A stretch of DNA of 64,000 nucleotides from Dactylorhiza incarnata (lineage: Eukaryota > Streptophyta > Magnoliopsida > Asparagales > Orchidaceae), in the NCBI GenBank assembly GCA_033032865.1, contig JAWHQI010000001.1:2936001-3000000 (forward strand), written 5' to 3'. This document shows, piece after piece, positions 24,084-34,504 of this stretch (the first letter of the stretch is position 1; every line of letters starts with the position of its first letter). The notes beneath the pieces are model-generated. The model was not told where the DNA came from. It saw only the letters and a program-made list of their open reading frames with translations, and did not search any database. The translations under genes were made by a program, and so were the position numbers.

Positions 24084-27000
24084 GTGGTGGAGGTGGAGAT
24101 CACCACTAAGGCCGGGACGATCGAGAAGATCAAGATCAATGGGGAGCTCAGCCAGGAGGATCGGGCAAAGATCTTGGCCTGCGTCCAGGACAATGTGGAC
24201 GTCTTCGCCTGGAGCGCTGCAGAGATGTCGGGGATCGATGCGGACGTGGCGTGTCATCGCCTCAACCTCGACCCCGGCGCTCGCCCCATCCGCCAGAAGA
24301 GGAGGCCCACGACGGACAAGCTAGAGGTGCCCATCCGGGAGGAGGTGAACAAGCTCCTCAAAGCTGGCTTTGTATCGGAGATCCAGTACCCAGGCTGGGT
24401 CTCCAATGTCGTGATGGTAACAAAGGGGGAGGGTAAGTGGAGAATGTGTGTGGATTTTTCTTTGCTTAATAAATCGTGCCCCAAGGACTGTTATCCCTTG
24501 CCTAGAATCGACGCGCTGGTTGACTCAGCCGTCGGTTTTTCTGTGATGTCTTTTTTAGATGCTTTTTCAGGTTATCACCAGATCCGCATGCACCATCCCG
24601 ACATTAAAGATGTGTCCTTCATCACCGGGGATGGGTGCTATTGTTACAAAATGATGTCGTTCGGTTTGAAGAACGCAGGGGCCACATATCAGCGTATGAT
24701 GGATAGGTTGTTTCGCGAGCAAAAGGGAAGGAACTTGGAGGTCTATGTGGATGACCTAATGATCAAGATTCAGAACCTCGAGTCCCATCTCAGTGACCTC
24801 GAAGAGACTTTTGAAACTTTGAGAAAGTTTAAGATGAGGCTTAACCCCTTTAAGTGTGTCTTCGGGGCCAGTCGAGGGAAGTTCTTGGGTCATTTTCTCA
24901 CCCCTCTTGGGGTGGAGCCTAACCCAGACAAGGTAAGGGCAATCCTCGAGTTGAGATCTCCACGGAGAGCGAAAGAGGTCCAGCATCTGGCAGGGAAGTT
25001 AGCTGGGCTGAGCAGGTTCCTTTCCAAGGCAGGAGAAAAAAGTTCTTCCTTCTTCAAGGTGTTAAGGGGTAACCAAAAATTCGAATGGACCCCCGAGTGC
25101 GAAAAGGCTTTCAGAGTGCTAAAGGAACAATTGACCCAAGCCCCACTATTACAAGGCCCGAGACAAGGAGAAGATATATACCTGTACTTGGGGGTAGGGC
25201 CAGAAGCTGTTAGCTCAGTGTTGGTTCGAGAGGAGGGGAAGAAACAACTCCCCATCTACTACGTCAGCAGGGCACTCAGGAAGGACGAACTCAGATATCC
25301 TATCCTCGAAAAGTTAGCGTTTGCCTTGGTGGCGTCAGCTAGGTGGCTCAGACCCTACTTTCAGGCACACTCAATCAAAGTGGTGACTGACCACCCCCTT
25401 CGTGGCATCATGGAAGGGGTGGAGCACTCCGGGAGGTTGGCAAAGTGGGCGGTAGAATTGAGTGAGTTCAATGTCTCCTACGTGCCCAGGGTATCAATAA
25501 AGGCACAGGCGGTGGCGGATTTCATGGCCGACTACGTGACCGAGTTAGAGGAATCTGAAGTACCCCACCCGGTGGATTGGAAGATGCTGGTCGATGGTGC
25601 GTCGGGAAAGCATTCCTTCGGAGGAGGGGTGGTGTTGGTAAGTCCCCAGGGAACCAAGATAGAGCAAGCGATAAACATCCATTTCCCCCTTACTAATAAC
25701 CAAGCCGAGTACGAGGCCGTGGTAGCAGACCTCCGCTTGGCACAAGAATTGGGGGTGCAGTACGTGGAGGTCTCGGCGGACTCCATGGTGGTGGCGTGCC
25801 AGATCAGGGGGGAATTCGAAGTCAAAGAACCAACTCTCCAACGGTACCTGGAGAAGGTTAAAGGGATAGTGGGACAGTTTCGCACCTTCTCCATCAAACA
25901 CATCCCAAGAGGAGAAAGCACCCAGGCGGACCTCCTAGCCAAGTTCGGTCCCCGGGCCAGGGGAACGGTGTCGGAGCTTTTCCGACCCTCCATCGAGGAG
26001 GGGGAGGTGATGGAGGTGGACCAGCGGGTGTCGTGGATGGATCCCTTCATCACCTACTTAACAACGGGGAAGTTCCTCGAGGAAGAGGCAGACAAGCGCC
26101 GGCTCAGGTATAAATCAGCTTACTACTCCTTGCATGCAGGGGTACTGTATAGAAAGACCCTCTCGGGGCTCCTGGCCCGTTGTGTCTCGGAGGAGGAAGC
26201 CCCGAGGGTCCTGGAGGAGATTCACTCAGGAGAGTGTGGCAACCACTAAGGAAGCAGGACCCTGGAAGGAAGAGTTCTGAGGCAAGGCTACTTTTGGCCC
26301 ACCCTCAGCAAGGATGCGGTCGAGTTCTCCAGGAGGTGCCCCAAGTGCCAACTATACGCTCCTCTCCAACTCCTCCCAGCTCAGAGGCTAAGAACGATCA
26401 CGGCTCCTTGGCCATTTGCAATCTGGGGACTAGACCTGGTGGGACCTTTCCCCCAGGCAAGCGGTCAAAGGAGGTTCTTGCTAGTGATGGTCGATTACTT
26501 CTCCAAGTGGATCAAGGCGAAGGCACTGGCCAAGGTAACCTCCCAAGTGGTAAAGAACTTCATTTGGGGTGAGATTATTTGCAGGCACGAGCTTCCTCTA
26601 GCCGTTGTCACGGATAACGGGCCGCAGTTCGCCAGTGATGAGTTCGTTAGTTTCTGTACTCAGCTCGACATAGATCTCAGGTTCGCGCTGGTCCACCACC
26701 CAAGGAGCAATGGGCAAGTGGAGGCGGCGAACAAAATTATAGTGAACCTCCTCAAGAAGAAGATCGAGAACCTTAGAGGGAGTTGGGTGGAGCAACTTCC
26801 CTCGGTCCTCTGGGCACTGAGGACCACCCCAAACACAGCCACCGGGGAGACCCCCTTCAAGCTGTCCCACGGATCCGAGGCTGTCCTCCCGGTTGAGTTT
26901 GAAGTCAAGACACCTAGAGTGGTCGCCGCAGGGGAAGGAGGTGAAGAATGGAGAGCGAACAACGAAGAAGGCCGAAGGTTGTCTTTGGACCTAGTGGAGG

Positions 27001-27287
27001 AACTCCGAGACCTGGCCACCGTTAGGCAGGAGGAAGTGAAAAGGCGGATGGCCAAGTACTTTGACAAATATATCCGAGTAAAACATTTCCAGAAGGGGGA
27101 GTTGGTACTAAAGAAGGTTGATGCGGCCGGAAGGGGGGCCACGGTAGGTAAGCTCAATCCCAACTGGGAGGGCCCATATATTGTAAGTGAAGTGCTAAAG
27201 TCAGGAGGGCACCACCTCCGGGATGTGGAAGGGGTACCCCTCGGTCGGGCCAGAAGTTGGGATGACTTAAAGCATTTTTATCCATAA
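24084..27287 (+). pseudogene. Element B pol: reverse transcriptase, dual RNase H, integrase (one nonsense codon)
   Basis: One frame of 1067 codons with a single in-frame TAA at 26247-26249. Reverse transcriptase occupies about residues 70-300 with FLDAFSGYHQI and the active-site YVDD (Y at about residue 221). A degenerate RNase H follows (IYYVSRALRKDELRYP, VVTDHPL). A second, archaeal-type RNase H is at about residues 500-640 with VDGAS, NNQAEYEA and SADSM, supplying D, E and D. Integrase has a GECGNH zinc-region remnant, CPKCQ, and an intact DDE set in GLDLVGPF, VTDNGPQF and NGQVEAANK; it ends RSWDDLKHFYP. The TAA lies in the integrase zinc domain, where relatives have serine (HSGG), consistent with a single TCA-to-TAA change. 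Apart from this the enzyme looks well preserved. Confidence 0.95.
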
Positions 27288-27353
27288 AGTTCCTTTTCTA
27301 TACCCGTTCTAATATATTATTTCTCATGTGCTGTTTCTTCGACTATGGGTCCT

Positions 27354-28040
27354 AGGTGACAAATTCTTTTATGCTGGATTGCCCGGATGATCCCGCTGTC
27401 GGGCTCTCACTAGCCGGTGGGTCAGGTTGATCTCGCGGAGAGGCTGGCGAGGTTGACAGGTTCTTTTATGCTGGATTGCCCTGGACGATCCCGCTGTCGG
27501 GCTCTCACTAGCCGGTGGGTCAGGTTGATCTCGCGGAGAGGCTGGCGAGGTTGACAGGTTCTTTTATGCTGGATTTGCCCCGGACGATCCCGCTGCCAGG
27601 CTCTCACTAGCCGGTGGGTCAGGTTGATCTCGCGGAGAGGCTAGCAAGGTTGACAGGTTCTTTTATGCTGGATTGCCCCAGACGATCCCGCTGCCGGGCT
27701 CTCACTAGCCGGTGGGTCAGGTTGATCTCGCGGAGAGGCTGGCGATGTTGACAGGTTCTTTTATGCCGGATTGCCCCGGACGATCCCGCTGCCGGGCTCT
27801 CACTAGCCGGTGGGTCAGGTTGATCTCGCGGAGAGGCTAGCGAGGTTGACAGGTTCTTTTATGCCGGATTGCCCCGGACGATCCCGCTGCCGGGCTCTCA
27901 CTAGCCGGTGGGTCAAGTTGTTCTCACGGAGAGGCTGGCGAGGTTGACAGGTTCTTTTATGCTGGATTGCCCCGGACGATCCCGCTGCCGGGCTCTCACT
28001 AGCCGGTGGGTCAGGTTGATCTCGCGGAGAGGCTGGCAAG
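27354..28040 (+). repeat. 98-bp tandem repeat array downstream of integrase
   Basis: Seven copies of a 97-98 bp unit containing GGTTCTTTTATGCTGGATTG, CCGCTG(C/T)CGGGCTCTCAC and GATCTCGCGGAGAGGCTGG, with a few substitutions each. Arrays in this position are common in Tat-lineage elements. Frames across it (27422-27607, 27815-28039, 27908-28216) are repeat by-products. Confidence 0.95.
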
Positions 28041-28402
28041 GGAGGGGAGTTTGGTCCCTAAGAGAGTTCGAAAGAGAGGATAACTTCTCATTTTGGCGAG
28101 AAGGGGGGTCCTCGGCACAAGATAATAATGAGAAAAGGGGGTTTGGTCCCAAAGAAATATGGTCAGAAATTAGCAACTTCTCGCTGGGCGAGAAGCGGAA
28201 TTCTCGGCATATATAAAATAAGCGAGACGGCAAGGAGCGAGTACTATACGCAAACTAGCGAATAAAAATGAAATCAAAGAAAATACCAAGCAAGAAATAA
28301 CAGTGCACAAAATTTCCATTCCAATGTAAGAGTTTAGTTACATTAGGCGGCAATCTCGCCAGCCCCAAAAATATACATTAAAAACAAAATGAAAATTGTC
28401 TC
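28041..28402. other. Non-coding spacer of element B
   Basis: Contains GGCGAGAAG and CTCGGCA repeats and an AT-rich part (28230-28400) that serves as the 3' flank of the antisense gene ending at 28403. No coding signal. Confidence 0.6.
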
Positions 28403-30366
28403 CTAAGCCTCGCTCAGAAACTCCTCGTCGTCGCTATCCTTCACCGGCGGGAGCGGCTTGAAGAGCTCCGGGACGATGTCCTCGACCGTCACGCTCTCGG
28501 CCTCGGCAACCAACAGTTCAGCTCCTTTCATGGCCTGGAAGACGAAACGAGCCGCATTCGTCGACTCTACGCGAAGCGCCTCGTCGCGGTCTCGCCTCTC
28601 TTCCTTTAAACGGTGGGGAGAAGGGGGGACAGCGGCGCGAGCAAGGTCGCGGTTGAGTGCCTTCATCCCGGTGACCTCGCCCTCCAGGCTCAGGACCCGA
28701 GCATCCGAAAGCCTGGCCATCTCGGCATCCTGCGAACAAGAAACGCGTAAGACAAAACAAGTTGGGGAGAAAGGAGATGCTGTAGATAAATGACTCACCA
28801 CCCCGGTCTCGGCAGCAGCTAGCTCTTCCTTCAACTCGTCGACTTTCGCCTGGGAGGCCTTGTAGGCCTCGTCAAGCTCTGCATACTCGCGCTCCAGCTG
28901 CAGGCATCTTCTCCCCGTCATGTGGGCGAGCTCCATAGCCCGCAACTGGGACCTCGCGCTTTCATAGGCGAAGCCTCTCGCGGTTTCTTCCTTATAAGTC
29001 ATGGCGTCCTCACGACCGTACATGATGAAGGAGAAGTTGAAGGCGTGGGAGGTTGCGACGTCCTTCTCCACCCATGTGGGAAGTATGGAGGAGACGTCGA
29101 TCTGGTTGACCTCTTCTCTCTAGCGCACTAGGCGCTTGCCGGTTTCATCCCGGGCTCAGTCGCTGAGGCCGAAGTGCAGGTGGTTCGACGGAAGTGGCGG
29201 TGCCGAGGTCCTGACGGTGACCTCGGTTGGCTCCTCGTCTTCCAGATCCTCGGGGAGCGTGGAAGTGCCGGCCTCACGACCCGAGAGCTTGACAGGGCGC
29301 TTCCCCTTCACGGAAGCGCGCGAGCTCTCGCCCTTCTTGGGTTTCTTTGGAGTTGGCTGGCGGGAGGGTTTGCTACTCGAGGCCTCCGCCCTCTTCTTGG
29401 AAGTGGTAGCAGTTGCGGGGGTAACCTCTCGGCATGCCGCCGCCCCCATGGTAGCGAGAGCGAGGTCGGCGGAGGGTTTTATGTTGCTCGCATAAGGAGG
29501 GTGGAGGGGGATGTCTCGCTCACCTGACAAGAGTCGTGTTAGAAAGAATGCCGAGAACTAAAGAGAAACCGAGTGGTGGGGCGAGATCCTTACCTTCCCC
29601 GGGGAGCACCGGTAGTAGCTTGTCCACGTTGTGGTGGAGATGGCCCACCTCGAAGTTCTTCTTCTGAAAGAACTGACAGAAGTCGGCATTGTGGCCGCCG
29701 AGAACAGGAGGGCGGTAGACGCTGTCATTGTACTGGATAGGCGAGGTGGGGATATTGCCGAAGTTCCCCTTTACAAGGAGGAACTTCTGGTCCCAGAAGT
29801 GGGCCTTGTTGACGGTCTCGACGACCTTACACCCCGAGCCTATAAAGTAGACGGTGCCCTCTGTATAGGCGCAGAATGAGAACAGATTCCGGAAGACCGG
29901 AAGGCTAAATTCGATGCGCTCCTCGCGCAGGAAGCAGGTGAAACCCACGATCACCGCCATCGCGTTAGGGGTGAGTTGGGCGAGAACTACACCATAGTGC
30001 CTGAGCACCTGGAAAACCACAAACGATGAAAACTGTTGCGAGCGAGACTAATCCCGCGAGAAGAATGAAGAGGAAAAGAGAACGTACCTAGCGAATCTCG
30101 GGCCATAGGGGAAGTCGCAGGACCACCGCGAAATGTGCGATGGGGATGGCGATCTCGTCGGGCCGGAGGGTGTTAATCACCTCGTCTTCCCCTGGTCGAC
30201 GAGCTGTGAACTCGGGGGGGGGGGGGGGGGGGGGGACGAAGTCGGCCAGGGAAGTGAGGTATTCGTCCTCGCTCATGTTGCAGCAAAAGAAGTCGTGTTC
30301 GCAGAAAGCCCAGGCGCATTTTAGCCGACCTTCGGCCTCGCAGTCGTCCTTCCCGGTTTTCACCAT
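28403..30366 (-). pseudogene. Element B antisense gene 2: gypsy-type transposon protein (Transposase_28-like), spliced
   Basis: Minus-strand gene, opposite to gag-pol. Exon 1 starts ATG 30366 (MVKTGKDDCEAEG) and has a proline run from 22 G, then IAIPIAHFAVVLRLPLWPEIR, ending at a TAG that abuts donor GTACGT. Exon 2 (about 30010-29602) begins VLRHYGVVLAQLTPNAMAVI, the signature of the plant putative gypsy type transposon domain (Pfam Transposase_28), and ends at donor GTAAGG. Exon 3 starts after CTTGTCAG at 29527 with a Lys/Ser/Pro-rich nuclear-type linker, crosses in-frame TGA (29156-29158) and TAG (29120-29122), and continues as a coiled coil (LEREYAELDEAYKASQAKV). A 69-bp intron (28798-28730, GTGAGT to CAG) leads to the acidic end DSDDEEFLSEA. 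Function is unknown. A TATA box lies about 120 bp upstream. Introns survive because they are antisense to the genomic RNA. Confidence 0.75.
30214..30235. repeat. G22 homopolymer in antisense gene 2
   Basis: Twenty-two G on the plus strand, encoding a proline run on the minus strand in exon 1. Confidence 0.95.
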
Positions 30367-30485
30367 CTGGAATACCTGCGGGAACTAGAATGGAGGAATG
30401 CGAGAACAGACTGGCGAGAGCTCTGCAACTGAGAGGAAGGAATGGTCTGAGGGAGACGGTAGATAAACGACATTAATGAGAAGCT

Positions 30486-30492
30486 ATTTATA
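30486..30492 (-). promoter_or_regulatory. TATA box for antisense gene 2
   Basis: The minus strand reads TTCTATAAATAGCTTC, a canonical plant TATA context, 120 bp before ATG 30366, leaving room for a leader of about 90 nt. Confidence 0.65.
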
Positions 30493-30843
30493 GAAAAATG
30501 AAAATGGCGGGAAGAAGCCCAAGCGCCGGGGGTACGGTTAGTCAAAATGTCACATCATGGGGACACGCGAAAACGAAAATCATTCCGCCAATGACCGGCG
30601 AGCGAGATCAATCTGCAGGGTTAGTCCAAATAAACGATTCGCGAGCAGAAACAGTACTAGCGGGCGAAAACAAGATAAAGGATAGGCAGCAGTATAGAAG
30701 CCGCAAGCAATAGCACATTTAATAATTGTCCACAGTTCTTAGTGAGCGAAAGCTAATAGAGGCCACAACCATGCGAGATTGTTCGGAATAATAATACAAA
30801 AATAACGGAAATGTTCCACGAAGAAAAAACTAAAGTCGTGAGA
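30493..30843. other. Intergenic spacer between the two antisense genes
   Basis: AT-rich with CGCGAG-type motifs typical of element B and no coding signal. It should hold the 3' end of antisense gene 1 and the promoter of antisense gene 2. Confidence 0.6.
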
Positions 30844-31434
30844 TCAGTGAGGCAGCCACTGCCATCTGCCGCCGCCTCGGGGTACCATCCTCAGCGGCCT
30901 CCTGGGGTTATGGAATTTAGCGGCATCGCGGGCGTCGCGATCAATCAGGTGGGCAAAATCTTTAATCCTCGCTATGAGCATCTCCTCGGAGGTCGCAGAC
31001 TCATCGGGATCGCGAGGCATCGCAGCACGAAGTTTATCGCACTCATCCATCAGAGAAGCATATCTCTCCTCGGCGGCCCGCCTGTCCACTCTCGCCTGGA
31101 TGTTGAGGTCCTGCAGCATCTGGTTTTGCTATTGGAATAACTCCGCGGTTCGCTGTTTTATCACCTCGGGTTCTCGCGAATCGCCCAGGAAGTCCTCCAC
31201 CTGCTCAGGAAAGGGGGACATTTCCTCATCCCCGAATTCGGAGTCGGTGTGTTGGGTCTCGCAGTCTGCTGAAGAGGGTTGCACGCGAGGTTAGGAGGGA
31301 CAAATATCAGGGTAAATATCGGAGATGCGAGAAGGCTTACCCGGGGAGGGCGAAAAGAACCCGGCGGAGGATCGAAGGCGGTGCCATAGTAAGGGATGTG
31401 AGTCTTCCCTTTTCCATGGGGTATTTCGCTGTAC
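30844..31434 (-). pseudogene. Element B antisense gene 1, 3' exons (coiled coil)
   Basis: Continuation of the gene starting at 38414, now split by element C. After the TGTAC duplication (31430-31434) an exon runs to a donor near 31340 (CTCCCCGG then GTAAGCC). The next exon follows an acceptor (CCCTCTTCAG, about 31267) and reads CETQHTDSEFGDEEMSPFP, then SREPEVIKQRTAELFQ, a TAG, QNQMLQDLNIQARVD, then AAEERYASLMDECDKLRA, a Glu/Leu-rich coiled coil, ending GGGRWQWLPH and a stop at 30844. I recognise no family. The TAG (a CAG-type codon in a Gln-rich context) and element C make this copy non-functional. Confidence 0.6.
31430..31434 (+). repeat. Target-site duplication of element C (TGTAC), left copy
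   Basis: TGTAC precedes TGATGAGTCC here and follows GCGCCATCA at 37879-37883. Confidence 0.95.
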
Positions 31435-33051
31435 TGATGAGTCCCAAATATATACACATTTATGGACTCATCTGGGCCGATTTTCTAGTCGATGCACTGC
31501 ACTTTAGCCCTGTTTTAGCTCATATTTGTTATTCCATGCTATGTGCACTTCTAGGCCCATTTTGGTGTAATTTCTTGTTTATCTTCATTATTAGTTTTCA
31601 TGCATGGTTAAGTGTCACTTTGAGTGGTTTGATTAGTATTGTATGCTGGAGCAGGAGTCGTGCAGGTGTTCCCGGTATAAATCTGTACAGGAATACTGCA
31701 AACGATCACTGGTTCTATTGCGCACGACCACTGGTCGTGCGCCACTGATCGTGTGCACTTACCCCGTGAATTCTGAGTTCTGTCTTCCTTATCGCATGAC
31801 CACTTACGATAGCGTGCACGACCACTGGTCGTGCGCCACTGGTCGTGCGAACATTGTATTTTATAATTTTCTTCCCTTGCAGGCTCCGTCCAGGCAGGCG
31901 CACGACCATAGGATGATAGTGCGCACGACCACTGGTCGTGCGCCAACGATCGTGCGCACTGTTTATTCCAGCGGCTATAAATTGCCCTGCTCGCGATTTA
32001 GGTCGGAACCCCCGCATTTCTTCCGCCCGAGACCGCCGTTTTCTCGCTCCAGAGCTCCGACTTCGCCCCTCCATCGCCGCCCACCATCTGGAGGTGCTCC
32101 GGGCTTGTTCCTTACGCCAACCTTGAGCCGAAGTTTCCTCTCCGCCTCCTCCTTCATCCTAAAGCTTAAAGAGGAGATCTAGCCGCCATCTCCATCAAGC
32201 AAGAGGAAGTTAGCAACCTCTACCGGATCGTGACACGAAGAATACGGGCTCATTGGAGAGTAGTGACAGCTCTCTCTACCCCGGACGTAGTTGCGGACCG
32301 AGCTAGGACGCGGATTGACAACTCGGTGCTTCCTACCGTGAATCCACAACGAGCCTTCGGATTCGGCCGATTTCTTGCCTTATTCTTCTCTTATTGATGT
32401 ATATGTAGTTAGAGCCATTATTATGATGAAGTTGCACTCAAACTTGTTTGTATTTTTATATATTTCATGTCTATGTGAAATGCTTGTTGTTTGAGTTGCT
32501 TTAGGTGCGCCACCATTCCATCCTCCATCCCGCCGTCACGTTCGGTGCCGCACTAGCAATTGCTAGTGGCGTGCTTGTCGAAGAGGTGCTTGCGACCCTC
32601 ATTCTGTTAGCCTACTCGTCCATCCGCCTATCGAAGCGTGGCATCGCGGCCCGTGTATTCCATCCCGCCTAACGAAGCAGCGCGCTCAAGGCCTGCATAG
32701 TTCGATCTGTTTGCCTACTCGTCCATCCGCCCTTACGAAGTAGCGCGTTCAAGGCCTACGTAGTCTTCCATCCCGCCGAGCGAAGCTTTGCATAGCGGCA
32801 TTGCATAGGAGTAGTTATAGTATTTTCTCTTTATTGTTCACAATCCAAAACCCCCGTTTCCGCATCCATCCGACTATAGGACTCCGATCTCAAGTACTTC
32901 CTCAATAGTCAACTCCACCTTACTGTGTTCCTTTGAGATTCGATACTCGGGGATTACTCCTCGTTTTATATTACTTGAACGATCGGTACACTGCCGTTTC
33001 GTGTCGCAGCCGAGCTACCGCCTATAGCGGTGTGTGAGATTCGCGCCATCA
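31435..33051 (+). repeat. Element C 5' LTR with palindrome-rich U3
   Basis: TGATGAGTCC to GCGCCATCA, 1617 bp. Upstream of the TATA box (TATAAAT, 31976-31982) the sequence GCGCACGACCA, one base, then its exact inverted partner TGGTCGTGC(GC) occurs at 31720, about 31815 and 31921, with partial copies between. After the TATA box the leader contains repeats of CATCCCGCC and CGAAG(C/T)AGCGCG (32520-32800). Frames such as 31643-32182 are palindrome by-products. Confidence 0.95.
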
Positions 33052-33053
33052 AG

Positions 33054-33073
33054 TTTTTGCCGCCGTTGCCGGG
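33054..33073 (+). other. Primer binding site of element C (tRNA-Asp-like)
   Basis: TTTTTGCCGCCGTTGCCGGG begins two bases inside the LTR; CCGTTGCCGGGGA matches the common plant Asp-tRNA primer site (usual form TGGCGCCGTTGCCGGGGA) apart from the first bases. Confidence 0.75.
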
Positions 33074-33265
33074 GAACATAGTCGTGTGAGTTTTCTGGAG
33101 AGGGAGAACCTGAGAGAGAAGCCCTTCCATTTGTAAATTGCATTTCTTTGTTTTATTTCTTTTTATTCTATTTTCCTGTTTTAATTAGGTTGCTTTAGTA
33201 ATTTTTGTTAGGTGTAGTATTTTGCACAATAACATTTTTATTTTGAATCGTATTATCTTCACACT

Positions 33266-34504
33266 ATGTGGGCACATCTTAATTTCCGTTGCCGTTGGTG
33301 TGGAGCTACCTCCCACTCTAGTGATGAATGCCCTACGGAGAATAGTAGGCATAATTCTTATAGCCCAGCATATGGAGCACCGACTTCGTCTGATACTCCA
33401 TATGGTGCGCGTAAGTCTTATGGCTACTCTGCTGAGCCTTTACCGTCATACTTCTTTTCGACCTCAGCCCCCGCTGTGCCAAAGAAGCCCGCAAGGCAGT
33501 GCCGGTTTTGTCGGAGCACTGATCATGTCTTGAAGGACTGTGCCGAGTATCTTTGCCAATTGGATGAGGATGATGAGCCGGATATCCGGATCGTCCCAAC
33601 TCCTTACTCTGGAGGCACACCTTCAACATCCGGTTATGTGTCTTTGTCACCTTCACATCTTGAAGGGAATGGCATGGATACGGTCACCGGATGTGCGGCT
33701 GATCTATGCACCAACATTGTTGAGCCTATTCTCCATGTGCATCCACCACCTCTAGTGGATTCGATTCTTTGTGAGGAATCAGTGCTCGACTTTTATCCGA
33801 GCATTATTCTTCCCCCTGTTGTGCATACTACATTCGTCTCTGACGACATTGTCGATGATGTGTCACAAGAGGAGGCGGTTGATCTTAGTATTATGACTAC
33901 TCCTATGGAGGAGGACAACCTTCTAGGTGAAGAGGAGTTTTCCTCAGCACCGGTGGAGGAAGTCCAAATCTTAGGCATGACCACTGTTGATCCCGCCGAA
34001 CCTTGTAGCATTGATGACAATGCAAACATTATTTTACTTACCCAACCTGATGGGAGTGAGACCGGGATCACTCCCCCGATTGATGTTTATTTATGTTCTT
34101 CGTCTTCTTTATTTCTTGATCCCCTTCCTTCACCCGAGCCTGTGCAGGTTGAATCTTCACAGGTACTTCAGGAGGACTTGGAGCTTTTTGCTCAAGTCAA
34201 TGATGAGAGCATCCTCTCATGCGAGGAGGTTTATTCCCCCTCTGTAGAGGAAGCTCCACTCATTGCCTTCGCCTCCTGCTGCCTCCCTGTGGACGATACC
34301 TTGCTGGGCAAGGATAGTTTTGGTGAGATGAGTGAGCACCAGGCCTCCTCCTCTTCTTACTTTCTTTTCCCTCTACCTGTGAGGAGCAGGTATTTATATT
34401 CGGGTAGAGGCGTGACTGTTCTTTCTCCGTATAGGTACCCGCTACCGACACGGATATTGGGCCAGTTACCTGTCCACTTCTCCTTCCATACTCCCATTAG
34501 CTAG
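33266..34504 (+). CDS. Element C zinc-knuckle protein, 412 aa
   Basis: An uninterrupted frame starting MWAHLNFRCRWCG and ending with TAG after SFHTPIS. Two CCHC knuckles lie near the N-terminus: CRWCGATSHSSDECP (residues about 9-23) and CRFCRSTDHVLKDCA (about 81-95), both CX2CX4HX4C. These fit gag-type nucleocapsid binding to RNA. The rest is acidic and Pro/Ser-rich with no matrix/capsid, protease or reverse transcriptase motifs; in many Gypsy elements such knuckles lie at the C-terminus of Gag, so this may be a Gag tail with a new extension. Upstream leader is about 210 bp from the LTR. The frame is intact, unlike most others in the window, and may be recently active or selected. Function beyond RNA binding is not inferable. 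Confidence 0.75.
   Translation: MWAHLNFRCRWCGATSHSSDECPTENSRHNSYSPAYGAPTSSDTPYGARKSYGYSAEPLPSYFFSTSAPAVPKKPARQCRFCRSTDHVLKDCAEYLCQLDEDDEPDIRIVPTPYSGGTPSTSGYVSLSPSHLEGNGMDTVTGCAADLCTNIVEPILHVHPPPLVDSILCEESVLDFYPSIILPPVVHTTFVSDDIVDDVSQEEAVDLSIMTTPMEEDNLLGEEEFSSAPVEEVQILGMTTVDPAEPCSIDDNANIILLTQPDGSETGITPPIDVYLCSSSSLFLDPLPSPEPVQVESSQVLQEDLELFAQVNDESILSCEEVYSPSVEEAPLIAFASCCLPVDDTLLGKDSFGEMSEHQASSSSYFLFPLPVRSRYLYSGRGVTVLSPYRYPLPTRILGQLPVHFSFHTPIS

Noticed and set aside
27422..28233. Minus-strand frames across the 98-bp array
   Set aside because: They repeat the same 32-residue string per unit and lack the splice and promoter features of the antisense genes.
31643..32182. 179-aa open frame in the element C LTR
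   Set aside because: It crosses the palindrome array and TATA box, exists on both strands as repeated AHDQW/TTTGRAP strings, and shows no protein family; it is an LTR artefact.
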